DNA from: DAOUEX01 sp034430235
Lineage (GTDB): Bacteria; Chloroflexota; Anaerolineae; UBA2200
Length of the DNA stretch: 64,000 nt
Assembly: GCA_964478075.1 (NCBI GenBank)
Contig: CAYZGO010000008.1
Span: 1 to 64,000 of the forward strand
Direction: 5' to 3'
The translations under genes were made by a program, and so were the position numbers. Under the pieces are notes generated by a model. The model saw only the letters and a program-made list of their open reading frames with translations. It was not told the DNA's origin and did not search any database. This document shows, piece after piece, positions 33,670 through 41,838 of this stretch. Position 1 is the stretch's first letter. The number at the start of each line of letters is the position of its first letter.

Positions 33670-34201
33670 GAGTAGCGAATGGATGTCGCTACATCTGGAC
33701 GGTCTTCTGAGCTGGGAGCAGGCTCAGCATCTGCAGGCACATCTCGCTCACTGCGAGGCTTGCCACAAAGAGTGGGAAGCCATGTGCTGGCTATCCTCTT
33801 CCCTCAAAGCAGAGCCCGTAGCTACTCCTGCGCCTGACTTTGCGGGCAAGGTCGTTTTGCGTCTCAGGCAGCGTGAAGCTCGTCGCCGCCGTCTGTGTAG
33901 CAGCATGGGTGTGGTCATGGGTTCGGTGGGGCTCTGGGCTCTTGCAGGCACAGCTTTGCTGTCGCTCTTTGTCGTACTCTGGCAACCTCTGATCCGCATA
34001 GCTCTGTTTGGCGCTGGGCTCTCTCTGCTTAACGACGTCTTGTCCATTTTGGCTGTGCTAGGCAAGGCACTGTGGTCGGTAGCTTATACTCTGTCGACCC
34101 GGCCGACCTGGTTGCTCTTGCTCGGTTATGCGGCTCTGGCGCTAGGGCTGATGATGTTGTGGACGCGCATCGTCTTCCGGCGCTGGGGCGCGGTTCATTA
34201 A
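33656..34201 (+). CDS. Anti-sigma factor with zinc-binding ZAS motif
   Basis: A 181-residue protein. The N-terminal 40 residues hold the ZAS motif H-x3-C-x2-C (His29, Cys33, Cys36; HLAHCEACHKEW). Three hydrophobic segments follow (about 86-108, 112-136 and 152-172). It is expected to bind and silence the ECF sigma factor at the membrane. Its gene overlaps the sigma gene by 14 bases, supporting fixed stoichiometry. A PrsW-like protease encoded upstream is a candidate for its degradation (inference). Confidence 0.85.
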   Translation: MRCSESSEWMSLHLDGLLSWEQAQHLQAHLAHCEACHKEWEAMCWLSSSLKAEPVATPAPDFAGKVVLRLRQREARRRRLCSSMGVVMGSVGLWALAGTALLSLFVVLWQPLIRIALFGAGLSLLNDVLSILAVLGKALWSVAYTLSTRPTWLLLLGYAALALGLMMLWTRIVFRRWGAVH

Positions 34202-34233
34202 GTTCGAAATTCGGTATCTTGGAGGTGTGCAAG

Positions 34234-35262
34234 ATGAGAAAACTGACATACGCGTTGCTGACCATACTCTTGTTCGTGAGCCTGGCTGTGCCGGTATGGG
34301 CCGATGATGGTGAGGGGGAAGTCGTCTTCCCCGGTGGCAGCGTTGTTATTGGGCCGGAAGACGAACTGGACGGCGATCTGACGGTTATGGGCGGCAGCGT
34401 GGAACTGCGTGAGGGCGGCTGCATTCGCGGCGACGTGGTTGTGCTGAGCGGCCAGGCCATCGTTGATGGACGGATAGATGGCAATCTCGTCGTCATAGGT
34501 GGCACGTTGGATCTGCAATCCCACGCCGTGATTAATGAGAACCTGGTCACTTTCGGCGCAAGCGTGTCTCGTGCTGAAGGCGCCATCGTCCATTGGCACA
34601 GGATAGAGGGCTTCTTCGGGCAGGGATTTCCCTTGTTGCGCACGTGGCGTGGCTTCCCGGGCCTGGCGGACGTTGGCCGAATCTGGCGAGGAGAAGCCGT
34701 CTTCAACCTGCTGGGCTTCCTGGTACGCACAGTCTTCAGCACACTGGCCTTGATGGCCCTCGGCGTGCTGCTGGTGCTGTTCCTGCCCAAGCAGACCGCT
34801 CTGCTAGGGCAGACTGTGAGCGAAGCGCCGCTGCCCAGCATCGGGGTGGGCCTGCTGACGTTCATCGTGCTGCTCATCCTGGTGCCCCTTTTGGTGGTCA
34901 TCTGCATTGGTATCCCTGTAGCGCTGCTGCTTGTGCTGGCTGCGGTGGCAGCCGGGATCTTTGGCTGGATCGCCATCGGCGTTTTGATAGGGCAGCGTCT
35001 CCTGGCAGCGCTGCAGGTGGCGCAACCTCAGCCGCTACTGGAGGTAATCGTCGGCATCCCTGTGATCACGCTTCTCTCTGCGGTGCCCTGTCTGGGCTGG
35101 CTCCTGGCGTTAATCGTTGCCTCTGCGGGCCTGGGCGCTGTCGTACTAACCCGTTTTGGGACAATGGCCTACGAACCGCTGAGCAAGGCGGCTGGTTTGC
35201 CAGGACCCCCGTCATTAGCGACAGATGTTCAAAGCGCGCCCGAAGAGCAGTCGGAGGACTAG
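34234..35262 (+). CDS. Bactofilin-like domain membrane protein
   Basis: A 342-residue protein with a signal peptide (MRKLTYALLTILLFVSLAVPVWA). A short right-handed beta-helix of bactofilin type follows (about 28-110: GSVVIGPEDELDGDLTVMGG, RGDVVVLSGQAIVDGRIDGN). The C-terminal half has four to five membrane helices (about 165-320). It belongs to the polymer-forming cytoskeletal/DUF family attached to envelope proteins and is the third gene of the sigma/anti-sigma unit, perhaps its regulated output. The ATG at 34234 follows TTGGAGGTG; the longer frame overlaps the anti-sigma gene. Confidence 0.82.
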   Translation: MRKLTYALLTILLFVSLAVPVWADDGEGEVVFPGGSVVIGPEDELDGDLTVMGGSVELREGGCIRGDVVVLSGQAIVDGRIDGNLVVIGGTLDLQSHAVINENLVTFGASVSRAEGAIVHWHRIEGFFGQGFPLLRTWRGFPGLADVGRIWRGEAVFNLLGFLVRTVFSTLALMALGVLLVLFLPKQTALLGQTVSEAPLPSIGVGLLTFIVLLILVPLLVVICIGIPVALLLVLAAVAAGIFGWIAIGVLIGQRLLAALQVAQPQPLLEVIVGIPVITLLSAVPCLGWLLALIVASAGLGAVVLTRFGTMAYEPLSKAAGLPGPPSLATDVQSAPEEQSED

Positions 35263-35288
35263 ACCCCCGAACCGAAGTCCACTTACAG

Positions 35289-35322
35289 GCGGCCTCATCT
35301 GGTATCAGGTGAGGCCGCTTTT
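35289..35322 (+). terminator. Intrinsic terminator after the sigma factor unit
   Basis: GCGGCCTCA / TGAGGCCGC with a 12-base loop followed by TTTT, 27 bases after the stop codon. The stretch from 35323 to 35557 shows no gene. Confidence 0.8.
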
Positions 35323-35557
35323 GCTGGTCCTTGCACACCCCGCCGACCTCTGCCCTCCTCCTGTGAAAAGCGTCCCCGCACTTTGGCGGTCAGCGCACGC
35401 TCTGCCTATTCAACGGCCAAAGTTGCGAAACTGTTACCTACCCCGAGGGCCATTTTCATCGAAAGTTCACCACTCTGTTATAAACTTGAGCAGGAATGGG
35501 GGGACGTCTCTGCACGATGCACAATTAGCATCACTCTACTCGCCTCCTCCTTTTCAC

Positions 35558-35626
35558 AGGCCGCACGGGCCTCGCCATAGTCAAAGGACAGGGCCGGCAC
35601 GAGAATGGCGCGAGGCCCGTGCAGGC
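35558..35626. repeat. Long imperfect hairpin upstream of a small membrane protein gene
   Basis: GCACGGGCCTCGCCAT (35563-35578) pairs with ATGGCGCGAGGCCCGTGC (35605-35622), with GGCC flanks on both sides and a 26-base loop. It lies 32 bases before the small gene and could be a leader structure or a mobile repeat. Confidence 0.6.
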
Positions 35627-35657
35627 CACTTGAGCCCAAGGGCCAAGGAGGACAAAC

Positions 35658-35855
35658 ATGGGAAAGCTGTTGAACGACTGGTTGTTTACAGGCGTAACAG
35701 CCAGTGCCGTCCTGATGTCCATCCGCACTTTGGCCCCAGGACATCCTTTGGCTGTTGTGGCCCGCACTGTGGGCTATAGGCTGGCACTGTTCTGCATCGT
35801 TGCGGCGGCGATGGCCTTCTGGGTGCGCTGGCGCCAAGGTCGGGAGCGCCGCTGA
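35658..35855 (+). CDS. Small membrane protein
   Basis: A 65-residue protein with a hydrophobic segment at about residues 39-54 (LALFCIVAAAMAFWV) and a strongly basic end (RWRQGRERR). The family is unknown. It is supported as a gene by the strong ribosome binding site AAGGAGGACAAAC directly before ATG and by a terminator downstream. The first half contains a weaker hydrophobic stretch (WLFTGVTASAVLM). No function can be given. Confidence 0.55.
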   Translation: MGKLLNDWLFTGVTASAVLMSIRTLAPGHPLAVVARTVGYRLALFCIVAAAMAFWVRWRQGRERR

Positions 35856-36018
35856 GACACTGGCCCAGCATCTGGAGTAAGCAACGCCGGCAGGTGTGCT
35901 TCACAGGGAACGGCAGCACGCTTGCATGTTGCTGACCAGCGGAACAGATGCGACAAGCTATATATACCGGGCTGCAGCACCTGCTCTTCTTCCGGTAATC
36001 CTGCACTCACTGACAACG

Positions 36019-36047
36019 GGGGCTGACTGTTCAAGTCAGCCCCTTTT
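36019..36047 (+). terminator. Intrinsic terminator
   Basis: GGGGCTGACT / AGTCAGCCCC with a five-base loop followed by TTTT. It closes the unit of the small membrane protein and separates it from the SCP2 promoter. Confidence 0.85.
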
Positions 36048-36066
36048 GCTTGCACGCCACATGTAG

Positions 36067-36095
36067 TTGACAGACCCTATCCGAGAGGATATAAT
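36067..36095 (+). promoter_or_regulatory. Consensus sigma-70 promoter of the SCP2 gene
   Basis: TTGACA (36067-36072), exactly 17 bases, TATAAT (36090-36095). Both hexamers are perfect. The TATAAT overlaps an in-frame ATG at 36094, which therefore cannot be the start codon. Confidence 0.9.
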
Positions 36096-36144
36096 GGCTG
36101 CCAGTGAAAGAGATGAGCGCTCGAATGCCTCAAGGGGGGAGCAA

Positions 36145-36552
36145 ATGTACGAATTCGGATCTGATGAGTGGTTGAACGCGTTCCAGGAGGCCATCAACAG
36201 CAGCCCGGCCTATGCTGACGCTGCCAAGACCTGGGAGGGCGACTTTTATTTCGTCATTGACGCTGGGGGAGCAATTGACAAGGAGATTGTGATGTACGTG
36301 GACTTGTGGCATGGCCGGTGCCGCGGGGTTTGTCGGGCTGCTGACCGCTCGGCGAAGAACCCAGCCTTCGTGATTAATGCCCCGGAGAGCGTATGGCGCA
36401 AGGTCATAGAGAAAAAGCTGGATGCCATACAAGGCCTGATGACGCGCCAACTGAAATTGAAGGGTGATATGATAAAAATCATGAAGGCCGTCAAGGCAGC
36501 CAAAGAACTGGTCGAGTGCACGACCAAGGTACCCACGAGATTTCACGACTAG
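36145..36552 (+). CDS. SCP2 sterol-binding-domain-like protein
   Basis: A 135-residue protein resembling the SCP2 lipid-binding domain: DFYFVIDAGGAIDKEIVMYVDLWHG in the first half and KKLDAIQGLMTRQLKLKGDM in the second, where the LDAIxAFMTGKLKVEGDM-type block is the best conserved part of the family. Members bind lipids or acyl-CoA-like ligands. The start is the ATG at 36145 after AGGGGGGAG; upstream in-frame ATGs lie inside or before the promoter. It precedes Fe-alcohol dehydrogenase and AOR genes and may share their aldehyde or lipid-related pathway (inference). Confidence 0.82.
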   Translation: MYEFGSDEWLNAFQEAINSSPAYADAAKTWEGDFYFVIDAGGAIDKEIVMYVDLWHGRCRGVCRAADRSAKNPAFVINAPESVWRKVIEKKLDAIQGLMTRQLKLKGDMIKIMKAVKAAKELVECTTKVPTRFHD

Positions 36553-36679
36553 AACGCTGGCCTTCTGGGAGAATGGCAATAGGTGAGCTCGGGTAAGCTT
36601 TGCCTGTCTGGGCTCCGAGTTGCGTCAGACGTTGTTTCCACGCAGGAGACACCATCGAACGCTCAGGAGAACGAACACT

Positions 36680-37843
36680 ATGTGGTACTTTAACAGCCCA
36701 CTGATTGTCTTCGGTGAAGATGCATTAAGCGAACTGGCCAGCATCGAGGGCCAGCGGGCTTTTATCGTGACGGACGCCAATATCGCCCGCCTGGGCTATG
36801 TGGACATGGTTGGACAGCAACTAGCCGCGGCGGGGTTGGATTATCAGGTCTTTGCTGAAGTGGAGCCGGATCCATCAGTGGAGACAGTGAAGCGTGGCGC
36901 AGAACAAATGCGTCAATACGCGCCGGACTGGATCATTGGCCTGGGCGGAGGGTCTTCTATGGATGCGGCCAAAGCCATGTGGGTGCTGTACGAGCACCCG
37001 GAGATGATGCCCGAAGAAATCAACCCCATTACGCCCTTGAAGTTGCGGCAAAAGGCGCGATTAATCACTATTCCCACCACAAGCGGTACCGGCGCCGAAG
37101 CTACCTGGGCCATCGTGCTGACGGATGCTGGGGAGGGACGCAAACTGGGCCTGGGCTCTCGTGAGAACATGGCCGACGTGGCTATTGTGGATCCGGTTTT
37201 TGCGCTCAGACTGCCGCCGCAGATCACTGCCGACACCGGCATGGATGCACTGACACACGCTGTGGAGGGCTACACGTCCACCTGGCGCAATGATTTCTGT
37301 GATGGCCTGTGTCTGGTAGCCATCAAACTGGTCTTCGCCTACCTCCCGCGTGCGGTCGCTGATGGCAGCGACAAGCAAGCACGGGAAAAGATGCACAACG
37401 CGGCCAGCATAGCCGGCCTGGGCTTTGGCAACTCCCTGGCGGCCCTGGCACACGCCATGGGCCATTCGCTGGGTGCCGTGTTTCACATCCCGCATGGCCG
37501 CGCCGTTGGCCTCTTCCTGCCCTACACGATCGAGTTCGTGGGCGAGTCAATGGCCGAGCGCTACGCCGACATCGCCCGTTTCCTGGGCATTGGCGCAGCT
37601 TCGTCCCCGCAGCCTGCCAGGTTGTTGGCTAACCACATCCGAGACCTGGCCAGGAGTATAGGGCAGCCCCAGTCTCTTCAGGAAGCAGGTATCAGCGCGG
37701 AGCAGTTTGAGACCATGCTGCCCAGGCTGGTGGAGAATGCAGAAAGCGACGCTACCCTGGTCGTGAGCGTACGCATACCTGACAGCACAGAATTGACGCG
37801 TCTCTACCGCCACGCCTTCGAAGGCAGGCGGATTGACTTTTGA
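36680..37843 (+). CDS. Iron-containing alcohol dehydrogenase
   Basis: A 387-residue group III (Fe-ADH) protein. NAD-binding GLGGGSSMDAAKA (about residues 96-108), TTSGTGAEAT, and metal ligands in DALTHAVEGY, HAMGHSLG and HIPHGRA. It interconverts alcohols and aldehydes. The ATG at 36680 has CAGGAGA ten bases upstream. It is 127 bases after the SCP2 gene and 250 bases before AOR, both on the same strand, so together they could oxidise an alcohol via the aldehyde to the acid. Confidence 0.93.
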   Translation: MWYFNSPLIVFGEDALSELASIEGQRAFIVTDANIARLGYVDMVGQQLAAAGLDYQVFAEVEPDPSVETVKRGAEQMRQYAPDWIIGLGGGSSMDAAKAMWVLYEHPEMMPEEINPITPLKLRQKARLITIPTTSGTGAEATWAIVLTDAGEGRKLGLGSRENMADVAIVDPVFALRLPPQITADTGMDALTHAVEGYTSTWRNDFCDGLCLVAIKLVFAYLPRAVADGSDKQAREKMHNAASIAGLGFGNSLAALAHAMGHSLGAVFHIPHGRAVGLFLPYTIEFVGESMAERYADIARFLGIGAASSPQPARLLANHIRDLARSIGQPQSLQEAGISAEQFETMLPRLVENAESDATLVVSVRIPDSTELTRLYRHAFEGRRIDF

Positions 37844-38019
37844 ATTGGACTCTGGCGGATTCTGAGCCCTCGTATCTGGTAGAGCTTGCTCCGTCGCTCC
37901 CAAGATGTGAGTCCGTAATCACGTCTTCAATCGCCCTTTCCCCGACAGAGGACTGACGTGATCACTACGAGCAAAAGCGCCAATATCCAGTTTTGAAGCC
38001 AGTTGCAGCACGGACTCTC

Positions 38020-38069
38020 CCGCAGGTTGCCAGATAAAGTCTTGTGTCTGGCGGGTGCCTAACCTGCGG
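38020..38069 (+). promoter_or_regulatory. Stable two-step hairpin in the leader of the AOR gene
   Basis: CCGCAGGTT / AACCTGCGG (nine pairs) encloses GCCAGA / TCTGGC (six pairs), with an asymmetric GGGTGCCT bulge on the 3' side. It ends 26 bases before the ATG. No T-run follows. It lacks the CTCCGAG and GGAAAGGAG blocks of the riboswitch-like leaders at 15.8 and 20.4 kb. Another inverted repeat ATCACGTC / GACGTGAT lies at 37918-37962. Confidence 0.6.
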
Positions 38070-38095
38070 AAGGATCAAGAAGGAAGGAGCACGAT

Positions 38096-39925
38096 ATGAA
38101 CGGCTTTATGGGCAAACTGTTAGTCGTGGATTTGACCAGCGGTCAAATCGCGACTGTGCCGCTCAACGAGCAATATGCCAGGCTCTTTGTAGGCGGCGCT
38201 GGCCTGGCCTGCCGCTATCTTTATGATCAGGTTGACCGCGATACCGATCCCCTGGGCCCGCAGAATCCGCTTCTGTTCATGACTGGCCCCCTGGTTGGGA
38301 CGATGGCCCCATCCTGCGGGCGCCATGTCGTTTGCGCTCGCTCTCCGCAGACTGGCCTCTGGGCCGAGTCCAACTCTGGTGGCCGCTTTGGCCCCTATCT
38401 ACGCTTCTCTGGCTACGATGGTGTCTTGTTCACTGGCAAAGCACCCTACCCCACGTACCTGTCCATCTGGAACGGCAAGGCCGAACTCAGGGATGCCAGA
38501 GGCATTTGGGGTAAGGACACCTATGAAACCCAAGCAGCAATTCGACACGAGTTGGCTGGTGCCAAGGTCAGCATCGCCTGCATTGGTCAAGCGGGGGAGA
38601 GGCTCATCAAGTATGCAGCGGTCATGAACGACCGTGGACGTGCCGCCGGGCGCACAGGCATGGGCGCAGTCATGGGGGCGAAGAATCTCAAGGCTATCGC
38701 CGCTGGTGGCGAACTCAAGGTGCCGGTGGCCGACGAAGCGCGGCTCAAGGCAGCAGCGAAGGAAGCCATTAGTGCCATAAAAGAAGACGTACGTGCCCAG
38801 TTCCTGCAAGCAGGGGGTACAGCGTGTACCACTGACACGACGATGTGGATGGGTGACGTGCCAGCCAGGTACTTTACGCAGGGGTTGTGGGAACCAGTCA
38901 CCAACCTGGGGGGCGCAACGATGGCCGAGACGATCCTCAGCGGCAGGCGGTCTTGCTATCGTTGCCCTATCGGCTGTGGCCGGGTAACGACCATCAAGGG
39001 CAAACACGCCACGGACAGAATAAACGGCCCTGAGTATGAGACTGCCATCGCCTACGGGTCATTGATCCTCTGTGACGACTTACAGGGAGTCGCCTACGCT
39101 GGCCACTTGTGCGATCTCTACGGCCTCGACACTATCAGCGCTGGTGCGACCATTGCCTTTGCCTATTACCTCTACGACCAGGGTATCATCTCCAAAGAGG
39201 ACACGGGTGGTTTGGAGTTGCAGTGGGGTGACATTGAACCGGCTCTGATTCTGACCGAGCAAATCGCTCAGCGCAAGGGCTTTGGTGCCATCTTGGCAGA
39301 AGGCTCGCAGTACCTGGGGCGCAAGTACGGTGTCGAGGATTTGGCCGTGCAGGTCAACGGGTTGGAGGTGCCTATGCATGATCCGCGCGCCTTTGCTGGC
39401 CTGGCTCTGGTCTACGCGACCTCGCCCCGTGGCGCCTGCCATAATCAGGGAGACATGTACTTGGTTGACCTGGGCGCGCCAGTATATGAACTGGATATCC
39501 AGATTGGGGACCGCTTCGAAAGCTCGGAGGAGAAAGCGCTGATGACCTCACGGTCGCAGAACTGGCGCACGCTCTACAATTCGATGATTATGTGCATGTT
39601 CTGCAATCCGGAGGTCAGTACCATTGTGGATTTGCTCAATGCGGCGACTGGCTGGGGCTTGCAGATCAGCGACCTCTTGCCGCTCGGCGAGCGTGCCTTC
39701 AACCTCAAACGCCTTTTCAACGGCAAGCTTGGTCTGACAGCAAAGAACGATCGCTTGCCCAAGCTGCTGTTACAGCCGTTGCCAGAGAGTGAAGCAGAGA
39801 CGCGGGTGCCGGATATGGACGTACTGCTGCCTGCATTCTACCGTGTGCGCGGCTGGGATTCGAACACAGGCATGCCCACGCCCGAGAAGCTGCGAGAGCT
39901 GGGGCTGGAGGATCTAGCCTTCTAG
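38096..39925 (+). CDS. Tungsten-containing aldehyde:ferredoxin oxidoreductase family protein
   Basis: A 609-residue AOR-family enzyme. The N-terminal domain has GKLLVVDLTSGQI and GGAGLACRYLYD. The [4Fe-4S] cluster ligands are CYRCPIGC (Cys287, 290, 294) plus a Cys near residue 500 in MCMFCNPE. The pterin-binding regions include GRAAGRTGMGAVMGAKNLKA. Such enzymes carry a tungsten bis-pterin cofactor and oxidise aldehydes to acids with ferredoxin. The ATG follows AAGGAAGGAG. The stop shares the bases CTAG with the stop of the convergent hydantoinase. It needs the Mo/W cofactor pathway that the riboswitch-like locus at 15.8-20.5 kb may serve. Confidence 0.94.
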   Translation: MNGFMGKLLVVDLTSGQIATVPLNEQYARLFVGGAGLACRYLYDQVDRDTDPLGPQNPLLFMTGPLVGTMAPSCGRHVVCARSPQTGLWAESNSGGRFGPYLRFSGYDGVLFTGKAPYPTYLSIWNGKAELRDARGIWGKDTYETQAAIRHELAGAKVSIACIGQAGERLIKYAAVMNDRGRAAGRTGMGAVMGAKNLKAIAAGGELKVPVADEARLKAAAKEAISAIKEDVRAQFLQAGGTACTTDTTMWMGDVPARYFTQGLWEPVTNLGGATMAETILSGRRSCYRCPIGCGRVTTIKGKHATDRINGPEYETAIAYGSLILCDDLQGVAYAGHLCDLYGLDTISAGATIAFAYYLYDQGIISKEDTGGLELQWGDIEPALILTEQIAQRKGFGAILAEGSQYLGRKYGVEDLAVQVNGLEVPMHDPRAFAGLALVYATSPRGACHNQGDMYLVDLGAPVYELDIQIGDRFESSEEKALMTSRSQNWRTLYNSMIMCMFCNPEVSTIVDLLNAATGWGLQISDLLPLGERAFNLKRLFNGKLGLTAKNDRLPKLLLQPLPESEAETRVPDMDVLLPAFYRVRGWDSNTGMPTPEKLRELGLEDLAF

Positions 39926-41295
39926 CGGAAAGAGAAGGGCTGCCCGGCGATGAATTGTCCGTACCCCACGCGTCCCACGAAGTCCCCGTTGTCCACGATG
40001 ACCTGACCTCGCAGCAAGACGAGGCGGGGATAGCCGCGTACAGTGTGCCCTTCGAAAGGGCAGTAGTCTACCCGCTGATGCAGTGTCTTGTACGACAGCG
40101 TCACTTCCTCGTCGCTGTCGTAGATCACCAGGTCGGCGTCGGAGCCCACTGCGATGGTGCCCTTGCGCGGATACAGGCCAAAGAGGCGTGCTGGGCCAGA
40201 GGCACATACGTTGACGAACTGCTGCAACGAGAGACGTCCTTTGCCCACACCTTCGCTGAAAAGCAGCGGCACGCGCGTCTCAATACCCGGTGCGCCGTTG
40301 GGAATCATGGCGAAAGAATCGCGGGCGCGCACTTTGTGCGTCTCGTAGTACCAGGGGCAGTGGTCGGTGGAAACGGCCTGCAGTCGCCCATCTGCCAATG
40401 CCTGCCACAGCACATCCCAATTGGCTTTGTCGCGAAGCGGTGGGGACAGCACGAACTTTGCTGCTTCGAAGCCAGGCCGCTCGTAGTCATCCTGACAGAG
40501 GAACAAGTACTGCGGGCAGGTTTCCGCGTAGATTTGCTGGCCCCGCCGACGTGCTGCCTGCACTGCTTCCAGGGTCTCACGACAAGTCAGGTGTGCAATG
40601 TACACCGGGGCATTGACCAACTGCGCCAGAACCGCCACGCGATTGGCAGCTTCAGCTTCGACCAGCGGCGGGCGGCTGAGAGGATGGTACCTGGGCGACG
40701 TGTTGCCCTGACTCAGGAGCTGGGCCGTTAAGTAAGCAATGGCGTCATGGTTTTCGGTATGAACCATGGGCAAGATGCCGCAATCCCGCGTCGCCGCAAG
40801 CAAGCGCAGCAGCTCGCCATCCTGCAGACGGAGACCTTCGTAGGTGGTGTATAGCTTGGCGCTGGCATAACCAGCTTTGGCCAGAGCAGGCAATTGCTCC
40901 AGCGTCTTCTCCGTGGCGTCTGCCAAGGTCAGGTGCAGGGTGTAGTCTACGGCTACACGGCCATCAGCTTCCGCACGTCGCGCAGCAGCGCCTTCGGACA
41001 GGTCATCTCCTCGATAGTTGCTGGTAAAGTCAATGACTGTGGTTGTGCCGCCACAAGCGGCTGCGATTGTGCCCGTGGTGAAATCATCGCTGGAGGTGAT
41101 GTCGCCGATGGTCATCTGCAGGTGCACGTGCGCGTCAACGAAGCCCGGGAATACATACTGGCCACTGACGTCAATCACTTTGTCGCCTTTGAGGCCCTGG
41201 CCAATGGCAGCGATCTTTTCATCCTCAATGCCGATGTCAGTCACAACAACACTCTCAGCGGTAACCACCGTCCCATTCTTGACAACGCAATCCAT
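39922..41295 (-). CDS. Dihydropyrimidinase/D-hydantoinase family amidohydrolase
   Basis: A 457-residue cyclic amidase. Metal ligands: DAHVHL (about residues 57-62), the carboxylated Lys in YASAKLYTTYEG (about 147), HTENHDA, YIAHLTC and STDHCPWY. The family includes dihydropyrimidinase, hydantoinase and allantoinase; the order and spacing favour the hydantoinase/dihydropyrimidinase side. It opens cyclic ureides in pyrimidine or related breakdown. The ATG at 41295 has GGAGGATATA upstream. A terminator for the LysM operon lies just before it. Confidence 0.93.
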   Translation of the reverse strand: MDCVVKNGTVVTAESVVVTDIGIEDEKIAAIGQGLKGDKVIDVSGQYVFPGFVDAHVHLQMTIGDITSSDDFTTGTIAAACGGTTTVIDFTSNYRGDDLSEGAAARRAEADGRVAVDYTLHLTLADATEKTLEQLPALAKAGYASAKLYTTYEGLRLQDGELLRLLAATRDCGILPMVHTENHDAIAYLTAQLLSQGNTSPRYHPLSRPPLVEAEAANRVAVLAQLVNAPVYIAHLTCRETLEAVQAARRRGQQIYAETCPQYLFLCQDDYERPGFEAAKFVLSPPLRDKANWDVLWQALADGRLQAVSTDHCPWYYETHKVRARDSFAMIPNGAPGIETRVPLLFSEGVGKGRLSLQQFVNVCASGPARLFGLYPRKGTIAVGSDADLVIYDSDEEVTLSYKTLHQRVDYCPFEGHTVRGYPRLVLLRGQVIVDNGDFVGRVGYGQFIAGQPFSFR

Positions 41296-41329
41296 TATAT
41301 CCTCCGGCAAGGATGGTCAGACAAAAGAA

Positions 41330-41359
41330 GGGTATTGAGGTCGGCACTCCTCAATACCC
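41330..41359 (-). terminator. Intrinsic terminator after the LysM genes
   Basis: Perfect GGGTATTGAGG / CCTCAATACCC stem with an eight-base loop, followed on the minus strand by TTCTTTTG. It separates the LysM unit from the hydantoinase gene. Confidence 0.85.
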
Positions 41360-41393
41360 TCCATCTGGTCTGCAGGGGAAGCCCCTAGGGGTC

Positions 41394-41777
41394 TCACCAG
41401 CCCCACTGATACCACCAGTATGGATAGCCGTAGCAGTACCAATAGCAGCACCAGTAGTTCGGCGGATACCAGTAGCCCGGCGGGTAGTAGGGGCCTGGCG
41501 GTGGCGGCGGTGGCGGCGGTGGAGGTGGGGGTGGGCCAGTGCCCACAGGAATGTATAGGACTTGCCCTATGTAGATGTAATCAGGATTGGACAGGTCGTT
41601 CGCCGCTGCAATGGTGTACGGATTGACGCCATACAGACGGCCGATGGAGTAGAGCGTTTCCCCGGCCCTGACCATGTGGTAGCCAGGATCGGCTAGGACT
41701 GCTGTGGCCCCCACAAGCAATTGCAAGACCAACAGGAACACAATGAGCAGCAAGCCTCTGCGCAAGAGCTTTTTCAC
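41394..41777 (-). CDS. Exported LysM protein with poly-proline and Trp/Tyr-rich tail
   Basis: A 127-residue exported protein. The signal peptide is at about residues 1-29. One LysM domain follows (about 33-77: YHMVRAGETLYSIGRLYGVN ... YIYIGQVLYIPV), which binds peptidoglycan or similar glycans. Then come 13 consecutive prolines and a tail of about 35 residues dominated by Trp, Tyr, Cys and Pro. The aromatic tail is unusual and could mediate surface contacts. It is read after the two-LysM gene 61 bases upstream, from the same promoter. Confidence 0.85.
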   Translation of the reverse strand: MKKLLRRGLLLIVFLLVLQLLVGATAVLADPGYHMVRAGETLYSIGRLYGVNPYTIAAANDLSNPDYIYIGQVLYIPVGTGPPPPPPPPPPPPPGPYYPPGYWYPPNYWCCYWYCYGYPYWWYQWGW

Positions 41778-41838
41778 AACTTCCTCCTTCTAGGCTGGTC
41801 AGAAATACACGCATTTAGCCTGGTTAAGTCGTGCAGCT

